NCBI RefSeq assembly: GCF_031755915.1
Contig: NC_083380.1
Location: 11,346,001-11,410,000, forward strand
Source of the DNA: Ziziphus jujuba
Lineage: Eukaryota; Streptophyta; Magnoliopsida; Rosales; Rhamnaceae
Length of the DNA stretch: 64,000 nt
Direction: 5' to 3'
Part shown: piece after piece, positions 15,185 to 26,732 of the stretch
How positions within the stretch are numbered: position 1 is the stretch's first letter
Layout: each line of letters begins with the position of its first letter
Notes under the pieces: generated by a model
The model's input: the letters and a program-made list of their open reading frames with translations, nothing else
What the model was told of the DNA's origin: nothing
Databases searched by the model: none
Program-made: the position numbers and the translations under genes

Positions 15185-18100
15185 TCACTTGGAAGCAAAT
15201 ATATCTTCTAAATCTTTGTATAAATGTTTAGCTTTTGGTTTTGAATCAGCAGAAAAACTTGCAGATGGACTCCCACTCCTTTTGGTGCTCCAAAGCCCAC
15301 TCCATCTGGATCGACTGGTTGAAGGATCACTTGTAGCCGTTGTACTTCTTTCTTTACTGAAACTAGCTTTTGCCAATTCTCTCAGCTGTTTTGACCATGG
15401 CTTATCAGCTGTACCTAAATTCCTCATTCCAGCATCCCCAGATTCTGTATTTCCAGTTTGGTTCACTATGAATCTGCTTTCCAGCTTCTTGATCAAATTT
15501 TGTGGGAGGAACAATAGGATACAGCCCACCGAAGCTATTTTCAAACCTGTTAAGAAAGACTTCTCAGCGGGGTCCAATAGCATTGTCTGTCTGTATAAAG
15601 CATACAACTCATTGATCATCTGAGAAACATATCCAATGAGGAACAGTATGATCATGGAGATTCCAACTTTAGTCTGATCCCCCATAGATAATTCCTTCTC
15701 CAAGAGAAATACACAGATTGCAAACAAACACACTTCACTGGAAACTGAGATTATCTCAACCAGCTGAACCTTTTTCTTGATGAATGGCTTCTTGAGAACA
15801 AGAAAGAAAAGTTGGAAAGAAGTGATGCATAATAAGGTAAGTGATGGAGTTTTGGAAGACCAGTTTTCCATGTACACGCCGGCCATTAGCCCAAGAGAAA
15901 CACGTTTTAGACATTCGAGCAATGTGTAGTATATTCTGAGTATGCCAAACAGTTTCTGAATAAATGGTGCTTCTGCATCTTCTGTTTCATCATCAGAGGC
16001 AATGATACAATCACCGGGTTTGTGGGGATTGCCTCCGGAAATCTGTGATAGCATATATTTTGGAGGACCTCTTAGATCTTCAAATAGAGGTCCTAAAATG
16101 ATCTGATAAACAGAACTTGCTTGGTTTTTCCATGTCCATTGGCCTCTTTTACCCGGACCTAATGTAACCCGGACAAGCTCTTGATACCAATGGAATGTTT
16201 GACGTTCTTGATGAACTTCCTTGTATTGAAGTAGCTTCCCAAATGTAATTCCAACGGAGAGGAAAAGGAACAAAGCCAGCAGCAGAAAGAGCACGACAGT
16301 CAACAACAGAATGCCAACTATAAACCCTGATGCTTCTTTGCCTACAACAATTAAAGCAAGAAAGAAGTAAATTGCAACAATCTTGGAAAGAAAACTTGTT
16401 GGGAGAAAACATATTGGGGTCAAAACTTTATAAAGATATGAATAGCTTGGAGTCAATTTTAAGTTCAATATCATATTTTTTTTTAGGAATATGGGTTTAG
16501 ACACTACATTTGTGCATGATTCAGCATTGCTATTCCAACATTTTGATAGCTAAATTCTCAATGTAAAATTTTTTGGCTGTGTTATAAAATACAAATACAT
16601 AAAAATAGGTGAAAAAGCTTAACACAGAAGGTACCTTTAACTAAAGTGGCAGAAGCCTCACAAATACAAGGAAGTGCGAGAATTATAAGAAATATCTCAA
16701 ATCTTGGGAATGTGAGTGCTCCATAATCCTTCTTATTTTCATATAATTTTTTCCTCAACTTTAGGATAAAAAGCACTAAAATATGAAGCAGTATTAAACT
16801 GCCACCAATCACAGCTAACCAGAACATGCTTCTACTGAAATCTCCCCACCTACACCAAAGAAGAAAAAAAAGAAGTTTGTGTGTAAGCCAATTGTTCTTT
16901 CTGAAGTATTTGAACATGGAAGATTAAAAATCAAGAATTCATAAATCGACATGGTAGACCATTTAGATTTTGCGTTAAATAATTTGGGTCATGCTAAGAA
17001 TTTTAAGAACAGGTTATTACCAAATAAAGGGAAATTCTGCAACCTCTTAACTTCTTTATCTTTTTCAATTTTTTTTTTTTTTTTCTTTTAGTCAATCCAT
17101 ATCAAAAAGTTTGACCACTCCCTTATTCTCTAAGATTGACAAGCGAAGTGATGAAATTATTTAGTAGATGAAAATCGATGCTTTCAATTTAACACACCCG
17201 TTTGAGTTTTGACGGTCCAAAAGATATTCAGCTTCTGGTTTAAGATTTGGATTCTGCAATACAAATTCCACTCATTATAAAATTTTCATCTTATAGAAAT
17301 AGGAATCAACAAGTTATGGAAAGGTTGAACATTTATGACCTCGAAATATAATCTGTATTCCATTGGAAGAAGTGGCTGCCCATATACTGAATTAGTCACA
17401 TTTGAATTCCCTTCTTTCATTTCCATGCTTTGGAAATACTCTGAACTGTAAATCTTGGAAATATAAGAACTTGAGCTGGTAAAAGGAGTAGATCCCACCA
17501 TTACTGGGCGGCTGTTCCCAGTTTCCCATGGCAGACCAAAGCTAGGGATACTCCATCCTAAACTCCTCACAAATTCATAATACTCAACTGGCAATGTAAC
17601 AGACAACCATCTAGAGAGTGCAAAAACCTGAATGTGGCTAGCAAGTCTCTGGAAGAGATTAAAGAGAAATATCGAATTAGTTTTAAATGGTGAAAATATG
17701 TAAACTGAATGAGAAATAGTTCAAATAGGTTAAGCATCATACAAATAGATTTCTTGCAGGATCAGCAGTCAAAGGTGCTCTTGCATAAGCCCAAAGTGTT
17801 TGTACATTAGCAGTTGAAAAAGCAAGAATCCCCGCAGTGAGAGATGTCAAAGCAAAAGTTGCAGTTACAAATGCAGAAATCACAGAAGCCATCATTGGTA
17901 TCGAGTCTGCATGCATTGTTTGGGAATTACATCACTAAATAAGTTCGAGGAACAAACTATAAAGAACAAATCATTATCTTATTACAATTAACAAGTGAAA
18001 AACCAGTCCTTACAGTGTCTCACTTGCAGAACATTGGATGCTAGATTTTTGTTTCCAGCAACATCACCAGTTACATTTTCAGGAACATTTATGGATACAA

Positions 18101-20949
18101 TATCATTTGTTGCATGTATTTCAAAAAGGTACGTGCTCCAATTTATTTGGCGAAAGCTGGAAAATAGTAAAGATTCTTAGAAGAAAAGTGAGTTGATTCA
18201 GAATTGTACTACTTGCTAAATTGTTTATTCACTATATTATACTTGTTATATATGCATAATTATTATATATGCATAGATAAATAAGTAAATGAATTCAAAT
18301 GCAGATGGATAGCAGCAACAGAAATTGGACAGAGACATCATATGAATTTACTTGCCTTTGTAAATCCCCACCCGAGAATGATACATTAGATGAGCTGAAA
18401 CCAAATACAGGCTTCATGAATTTTATTGATATGGGAATGATGTTTTCTCTTGTCCTCATATTAGATGTTGTACTTAACTTCACGGAAGGCCTCTTAGAAT
18501 CTTTAGCTCACATCAGAATAAGAAAACAATTTAGATAGAATCTAAATCAATTAATTTAACAAACAAGAAATGATTGTTTTTTTCTTTGTAACTTCCAAGC
18601 ACAAAAATTAGTTTGTACCATAAAGAAACGTTACTGGCAGAATTGGTGAAACTGGTGTCCCTTGTCTGCTTATTATAGGATTTGAATTGAGACTAACTGT
18701 GACTATAGCAACATTAGACACATTTGCAACCTGAAAATAACTCAAGGAGAGAAAGAACTATGAAATATAAGCATCATATTAACAAATTAAGGACGTTGAA
18801 ACTATGAACCAAATTTACCAGAAAGCCAAATCTGCGATTCGCAAGGTTGTTTCCGCTAGTAGGAACAAGTGTGCCTTGACTTATGCTGAGAGAATTTAGA
18901 ATCTCTTGAGAGGAATTAAGAACTGGTGATGAGAAGTATAAATGCACTTTGAGATTGTTATAACTGTTAGTTGCCTGCACTGTCCTAGTTTGACCATCCA
19001 ACTGAAGTAGCTTTTCAGGAATTCGAATCCTCATGTTGGCAAATACAATTCTTCTATCTGCAGAAAAATCCATTAAACATTCTTAAAACAATGAATTTTC
19101 TTAAAGCTGTTTAACTGTTGGAGGAATAAAGGATTTTTTTTTTTTTTTTTTCCAATTCTACTACTAAATATCTTCAGAAAGAAATAGGAATTCTGCTGAG
19201 TCTAACGCCTCAAATGTCAACAATCAAAGATGTAGTCCGTGAGTTGGTTTCTATTTGGCTTCTTTTTCTTTCCTTTTCTGTTTATAATTCCTTTCAAATG
19301 TACTAATACATAATAGCATTTTCCCAACATAAACGAGGATTGAACAAATAAACTCACCAAAATGCACAATGAAACTAGAATTTGATGTTCTTGTGAATCT
19401 GTTTCTAGCATTATCTGTGCAGAAATTCTTATCCATTACCAGGATTACTCGTCCAAACTGAACATTAGCTGCCAGACTAACAAGAAGTGAATATTTACGA
19501 TTTTGCTGCAGAACATTCAGTGAACTTGGTATAACTTGGCCAGCACCATAGACTAGCAACTGTCCCCCAGAAAGAAAAAAAAAAAAAAAAAAAAAACAAA
19601 AACAAAAATCAAAGTTAAACCAAAAACTCACTCACCACAAATCCTCTACGCAGTTGTTCATTTAATTTTCATGCCCATTTGTAGTCATTAATAATTACAC
19701 TAGCATAAATTTTAGATTTTCTATTTTCTGGTAAAACTTGAAAAGAAGTCCTAGAAAGCAAGAAGAATAAAATTTAATCAAATAACAGACAGGAAACAGA
19801 ACATACAAAAACTGTTAATGAAATTTAGAAATGTAATCAAATGTCAGTTGGCCACCTACTCACGTTGCAGGCATTAATGGACAAACAATTGAAACCTCCT
19901 CCACCAGTACATGGTTCAGTAAAAGAAATATTTACAGAAATATTGAAATCGTTCGTAAAAGAATTCGAGACCCTAACATTTGCTGTTGGAGGCACTGTAT
20001 CTGCAAAAATAACATACAATTTGCATTAGCATTAGCATTTGTTATGTATTAAATTGAAGCAGTTCCAAATACAATCAAAGTTTAAGTAAAGCCTAGCTTC
20101 CTCACAGTTCACTGGTTTGTGGACCCAAAGAAGCCATATTTTCAGCAAAATTTCATACTTTATGATCTTCATTTGGAAAATTTTCACATTATTTAACTAG
20201 CTTTACTGTTGTTATTTTTAAATAATTACTGGGGGTAAAAATGATGAAGATTGGAGACTCAACCAATAGTCCAGTTATAGCTAGCACACCCAACTCCAAC
20301 AAGCCCGTTTGTGCATACTTCAAATGTATGATTCCCGTCTTGTAATCCCAAATATGAAACTTTTCTTGCTTCACAATTTGAAGCAATCCCATCATCTAGC
20401 TGCATTTATGGAATATATACGAGGATTAAAAAAAAAAAACAAAAAATGAGGGAATCATGAAAGAAATTTTCTATTTTGCTGAAACTTTCCAGTTCAGCTT
20501 TTCAGTAATAAGGTAAAAAATTAGTAGTATTATTTGATTCTCTGCAGTTTATTGTCAGAAATACTGGGTAATTAATTTTCTTGGAAAATTGCAGCTGTTA
20601 CAAGTTCATTCCGAGCACCATTCGACATTATGAATCATAAAAATTAAAGGCAAAGCCAAAACTGTGACACAGAAAACGAAAGCAACCTATCAGAGAAAAA
20701 CCAAAAAGAAAATGAAAAATAGATTTTTCAGAGTAGTCCAAGAAAATAACATACCTTGCAAGTGAAGCTACAATTTGAGCAGTTCAAAACTTGAAATGCA
20801 AATGTGGCTGAGTTCCTTTTGGAGAATGCATGAGGAGTCTTCAAGAACTTCAGAGAGATCCCTGAACTATCACAGTTTGCTTTCAAGCAAAAAAGTGAGA
20901 AAACCCAGAAAAGAAAAACCAATACCCTTGAAATTCTAAGCAAACCCAT
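15185..20949 (-). CDS. Large multi-pass membrane glycoprotein with Ig-like ectodomain signature, 13 exons, 1069 aa
   Basis: Exons on the minus strand: 20949-20755, 20399-20264, 20000-19864, 19559-19358, 19057-18819, 18730-18619, 18500-18356, 18156-18014, 17906-17743, 17648-17340, 17253-17198, 16849-16635, 16341-15185. All phases agree and the sum is 3210 nt. All introns are GT-AG except the one after 18356, which begins GCAAGT (GC-AG). Residues 1-26 are a signal peptide (VLVFLFWVFSLFCLKANC). The ectodomain to ~440 is cysteine-bearing and glycosylation-rich; around residues 85-117 HTFEV, YNWTI and DTVPPTA recall bacterial-type Ig-like domains. About eight membrane helices follow (near 442-465, 622-645, 665-715 and further between 810 and 950), then a basic, Ser/Thr-rich cytosolic tail. 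Signal peptide, ectodomain and late multi-helix block resemble fungal TRP-like/FLC proteins in layout only. I cannot name a characterised plant homologue; channel or sensor function is inference. Confidence 0.82.
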
Positions 20950-21247
20950 TTCAAATAGAATCTGAAAATTCAGTGAAAACGTGAAGCATTTAACATCTAT
21001 AAGCAAAAGAGACACTTTTTTTTTTTTTTTTTGGAGGTTCAAAAAAAAGAAAGAGCAGGGGAGTATATGACAATAGTAGTAGTAATGGTGAATTATGACA
21101 GACTCTGTTTTGTGAGATTGAGTTTATGAAGAGAGAGATAGGAGAGGAAAGAAAATGGGGCTTGGCAATTTTTAGAGGTTGATGAAATTAGAGTTGAAGA
21201 TAGCGCACATGAGAAGAGCAATGCAGTGCAAGTTTTTTCATGGGAAG

Positions 21248-21293
<46 letters not shown>

Positions 21294-21450
21294 CCAAACA
21301 AGCAAAGATTACCCGTTTGTACATCAGTGTATCTAAATTTTTTAAGGACAGACAGATAGAGACAGAAAGAAGCATCACTCCCACTGCTCACACCGGTAGT
21401 GAGTGTACGGCATAGCTCTTTTAATGTGTACATATAACATAAACTTTTTT

Positions 21451-21483
<33 letters not shown>

Positions 21484-24400
21484 TGTCCAACGTTTAAAAA
21501 AATAAAATTAATATATACATCTACCGACATTGTATCTAAGATTTTTAAACTAAGCTTCAATTTTTAAGAAGAGATTTAATTTGTAAATCTAAGCTTCAAC
21601 TTTTAAAAAAGGTTTGATATATAAATCTAACTACATCTATAACATAATATATATTTAGTTTTCTTATGTCAGATGTAATCACCCATATCATGAATATATT
21701 ATATTCGATTATATGAAATTGGATATCTATTTTCATATAATGTGTAACAAAATATTACATATAATTAACATCTACCATAGGAGGATTATATATGAAAGGA
21801 GATGATATTGTGATATTAGCTTGCACCGGGTTTGATTAACCAATAATTGGAACAAAAATGTATCTAGGTAATTGGAGTACTTTTTAAGAACAAACTTTCC
21901 CATCAAAACAAAAAGCTTTTAGGATCAACTTCACATGCATAACATAACATCTTTAAATGAGTTTTTAACACTTTTTTTCTTTTTTGTTTTGTTCTTTCCT
22001 TTTAATTGATCGGAATCTAAGACATAAAAACAAACTATTTTGTTTCCACTTTTAATGATTAATAATATTCAGTCTGAGCTCATTTTCGGGATAGTTTCCC
22101 TTACTTAAGCAACCAGTTAATAATTAATAGTTTTGATACGAAAGGACTAAGCATAAAAGTAAAATAGTCTAGTTTCTTCAAATGCCACTTAGATTTGGGC
22201 AGTTAATTCTGAAACAATATATGAACACAGAATTGGAGAGAGATTTTTTTTTCGTTTTCCTTTTTGATAAAAATTAGAGGGAGTTCAATAGCATGATATT
22301 TAACCAAAACATATAATAATAAAAAATAAAAATAAAAAGGAAAATGAAAACAATTTCACGTTTAGGATAGAGTTTTAAGCTTGATTCATTCATCCCCTTG
22401 ATATTTCTTTCTTTGTGATTTTTTTTTTTTTTTTTTCAGAATCCAAGGACATTGTGATTTCTTTTTCATCTTCTTTCTTAACAGTCTCCTCCCATATATC
22501 AAAGCCTGGGGAATGGAATAAATTCAAATTATTTTTTCCCTTTATTATTTATTTATTTTTGGTTATCTCAAAAGGTGGATTTGAATCTGGAGAATAGTGA
22601 TTATGGTAACATTTGAATGCACTACTTTCAAAATATAAATCATTTGGTTTGCTAAGAAAACAAAAAGAAATTATAGCCCAATATAATGCCAAGTCTAAAC
22701 CCATCATTTGGTTTTCAAAAGAGAAATACTTCCTTTGGATAATTAGTGTAAAAAATGCAATGTGTGATTAAAAAATTATTTCCATTTCATTTTCCGAATT
22801 CTTTTTCTTTCCGAGCTGATTTTTTCTCCGAAGGATGTACTGAGATTCCAGGACCACCAGTTTTGATTATTCAATTGCACAATAGTCAGGAAATTTAGTA
22901 AGCAGAGGCATTATATTTCCTTTTGGTCCCACGTTTGTGTAGAAGAAAAATAGCAAAGACAAAGAAAGAAAGCTTCAGATGATTGTGAACTATGGTGGCA
23001 TTTTTCGCAGTGATAATTGTTAGCAAGCTATATGGTCTTCGAAGCTCAACCTCAAATACATTATCTCCCCACAAAAGAAAAAATAAAATAAAATAAAATA
23101 AAAAATAAAAATCAGAGGAATAAAAGAAGACAAAATAAAAGAATAAATCTTGGGGAGATAAAAGTACTAGTAACAATCCGTATATGCACTTGGATCCATA
23201 TTATATTGCAAATACAATCAAATTGTATTAAGAAACTCCAGATTAATGCATAAATTTTGAATGCTTTTGAAATTTGAGAAGTGGGGTCCAAAAACTCCAA
23301 GAGTAATGAATTCAATATGATTAGTACTATTCAGGGTCAAAGTGGGAAAGGCAAAACCTGTTGTTAAGTCCGATCCATCAGGAGACCTTGGTCCAAGCTA
23401 TTTTGGCCAAAAATTGGCCAATTGAAGGTCTAAGTTTTGCCTCGTACACTAGACTTCAAACTAAACCTGCCTAAACTCCTTGTATATGTGCATGGCAGAA
23501 TGCAATTAAGTAACAACTGGGACCAAAATTAGCTGTGAGCCACCGAGCATGTGACAACGACAATCCCAAAAACTGCATTTACTTCCAAATGGTTTTTCTC
23601 AAACTATTTTATTTTATTTTTTGGGTAAAAGGTTTTCCTCAAAACTATATATATATATATATATATAAAGTAGAAAGTAAAAAAGAAGCTTCTCTCAAAC
23701 ATCAGGAAAAAAGTTTTCTAGTGCTGCTCTGTAGTTTTTAGCACAGTCTTTTTATCATGTGTGAAGTTGCAGATACTGTTGCAATAGCAATGCCATATAC
23801 AACATGACAAAAGGTTATCCCAATTTCTAAGGCTTCTGCAAGTTTCTACATATAACAAAAATCCACCGTAAAAGCCAGTAAAGGCCTTTATATTATATGT
23901 ATCAAGTTCTATACGGTTAGTTACGCAAATTCAAGTTGAGTGTGAAACTGCTATCGGGCTGGAACACAACTTATTAGTCAGCAATATAGTTATTTTTCCT
24001 TAAAACCACACAGTAAATAATGAATAAAAGTAGTTTCATCTTCCTTACACATAGAATAGCATTACCCAGCATCTACCAGAATCTTTGCAACTCCTGCTTT
24101 CAGGATTGGCCTCACCATCTTCTCCCCCCGTTTCAATGGAAAACCAAAAAGTTGAATGGGTGGGCAACGCCAAAAGACACTAGTTAAGATTCCAACGGTA
24201 ACTTATGGGTTTTAATGAATATCTTAAATCAAACCCCATAATCATATCTGCTAAATTCATCCTTGAGCACTGAAAGAAACTACTTAAATATTATTTTTAT
24301 CTTAATATGTTTTTCATAAATATATAAAATATCACAGTTAAAATCCCCTTTCTTCTGAAAGTAAACACACATAAAGAAAACCAGGACCCTACTTTTAAGG

Positions 24401-24613
24401 ATTCCTGTCTGAGCTCAATTTATCCAAGAGTACCATGCTGGTTTTTTTAATTCCTAACAAAGCCAGGAATCGAATTTGCAGGCAGTAATAAAAGACCAAA
24501 GTTCAAGCATCATAACCAATGTATGCCTAACGACGTAGCAAAACGAATCCCTAAAAGTGACAACATTGGATCCTTCCCAATGCATATAAGGATATGTATT
24601 AAAAAGTACCGAG
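20950..24613. other. Intergenic region upstream of the membrane glycoprotein gene and downstream of DPH7
   Basis: Contains the glycoprotein leader/promoter with a T run (21018-21032) and a (GA)n run. Beyond it are AT-rich DNA, (TA)n near 21462-21480 and 23647-23666, and the probable 3' UTR of DPH7 on the minus strand (about 24400-24613). No further gene is visible. Confidence 0.55.
21251..21291. repeat. (GA)n microsatellite in the probable 5' leader of the membrane glycoprotein gene
   Basis: About 20 GA units, read as (CT)n in the sense of the gene and 300 bp before its ATG. CT-rich leaders are common at plant start sites; several genes in this window show the same. Confidence 0.85.
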
Positions 24614-25926
24614 TCATAAAAGAGTATTACTTTCTGGCATCCATATCCTAAGAAGTCGGTCATAAAATGAGCAAGTAGCCACCAGAGAGGTCCGTTTGTC
24701 ACCATGTGATCTTTCCTCTCTCTGCCAGTCAGCTCCATATGCAAGTGACTCATGTTTGCTATATGTTTCCATAACTTCAGCTTCATCCCCTTTAATCTTG
24801 ACAATTGCAAACCCATTGTGCATACAAGCAGCCAATACTAGACCTGGAACAAAGGGATGGTGCTTGATTCTCCAGACTCCTCCCCCTAAACAAATTGAAG
24901 TTTCAATAACTGGTTTTGAAATTGACCTTACATCCCATACCCTCAGGTTCTCATCATAACTACCAGTAAGTAGGGTATTTGGATCACTTGGGCTTTTGGC
25001 AATACAGCAAACACCCATTTTATGAACCTTGGTATTTTGGAATGCTAACTTGGAAGGACCATCACGCAAATCCCAACAACTGAATTTGCAGTCATCCGAG
25101 CCGGTGTACACCAAATTGGGCTGATGGATATCAAAAGAAGTTGCCCAAAGTTCAAAATCATGGGCTTTCCATTCTTCTTGCACCTGAACTTGCGATTCTG
25201 CCAGAGAAATTATAGAGACAGATCCATCTGAAAGCCCCACTGTGATGGATGTGGCCGAAGGGTTCCAGTCCAAACATAGGCACAATGAAGAGCTGATCTT
25301 TTCACCATTTATCTCTTTTAAAGAAAACCCTGCACCAAGAATTCACATCAGAACTAAGAAACGAAGAGAAATGAGACTGAAAAGTAGAAGAATGTCTAGC
25401 TTCACTACTATTTCATAGTCTCAAAGTAAAACTTGAACATTTTGACGTGTACTAAAAACCCATTTACTTTTTGATAAAACTTGATATAAAAGAAAGCTAT
25501 TTGAAATTGAGTTTCGGCCTCAAACTCTTAAATCTTTTGTTAATATGTTCTTTCCCCAGTCTCCATTGTCTTTTGAAACCAAAACAATTTGACGTGGACC
25601 ATACCTTCTGCTCCATCTGAATGGTTCCCAAGACTATGGATTCTCAAGTACCCATCAGCATCAGCTTGAGCAAGCAAAGGAACCACATTCCTTCCAACCG
25701 AGTTCCATTTTATATCAAAGATCCCCGCCGTATCCACACGATGAAACAATTCAAGTTGGCGCGTCTCAGCATCAACATGGAAGAGCGATATGCTCCCAGA
25801 CCGACTGGGCTGATCACCCTCCCGTAACGTGTACGTTGAAGCTGCCAAAATATGGCGGAAGGAGTCATGAGGGCAGAACTCCACAGCGTCAGCATTTCCA
25901 TCCAAATAGCAATGACCCACATCCAT
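24614..25926 (-). CDS. DPH7: Diphthine methyltransferase DPH7, WD40 protein (exons 25926-25605 and 25330-24614)
   Basis: DPH7/WDR85 removes the methyl ester of the diphthine intermediate on eEF2 so that the last amidation of diphthamide synthesis can occur; it is cytosolic. Exon 1 (ATG at 25926) carries the N-terminal blade with DAVEFCPHDSFRHILAASTY, AGIFDIKWN and ADADGYLRIHS. Exon 2 carries CLCLDWNPS, VYTGSDDCKFSCWDLR, MGVCCIAKSP, LLTGSYDENLRVWDVR, GGGVWRIKHHPF, LAACMHNGFAI, YGADW and LVATCSFYD, the order and motifs of the family. Length is about 345 residues, normal for plants. Odd point: the strong donor GAAG|GTATGG leaves phase 1, while the only sensible acceptor (TGCAG at 25331) leads into a frame needing phase 0. 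One T fewer in the run just after the acceptor would restore it. This may be a sequence error, an unusual splice or a real lesion; the rest is intact. Confidence 0.87.
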
Positions 25927-26700
25927 GACTCTAAGCTGTTGCCAAACGAATATAAAAATTCTAATCTTTTATCAACTTAAAAGGCGATCCAGACACTCTT
26001 GGGCATTTCATCGAACACGTTGTAGACGGTATTTGAAAAAGAAAACTAAAATGCAATGGAAATTATGTCTTCGTTTTCTGACATTGATTATGAAAAAGTG
26101 GGAGTTAAAAGAGCACCAAAATGAAGGAAGACCAATGGAGTAGACTCAAGAGTTACCGTTATGTTGGTTAGCAGTTGTAGCAGTTCTTCTTTGGTTGGCA
26201 ATACCGTTGACTTTCATAGTTAATAGCTTTGAAACACTCTTTTCAACTCCCAAAATGGGCTCAGTGACTAACAGAAAGCTCTCGGCCCATAAAAAGATGA
26301 TCAAATGGAGGCCTCAACTGGTATGTTCTAAATCTCAGTGTAATTTTTTCACTTAAAACTGTAGTTCTGTATACACACTCCCATCTTTTTACCAAAATAC
26401 GGACAATCCGAATTTTTCTTGCCCCTCAAAGTATGTTTGAGAATTTCATAAAAGGGAAATAAAAGAGAGCTGTAGATTACTTTATAATATTGGCCAAAAT
26501 GATTATTTTTTTGTAATTACTTATACCATTATCTCTAAAGTTTTTAGGGTGGATTTAAAGCGATTCCTTATGTTCAGTTATCAATTTAAGTAATACACCA
26601 ACTGGGCGCAACCATGTCCACCATTAAAGTCTACAACACATTATAACTCATGGCCAAATATTTGTAAACAAACAAAATCCAAGGACACTCTTTTTCTTCT

Positions 26701-26732
<32 letters not shown>

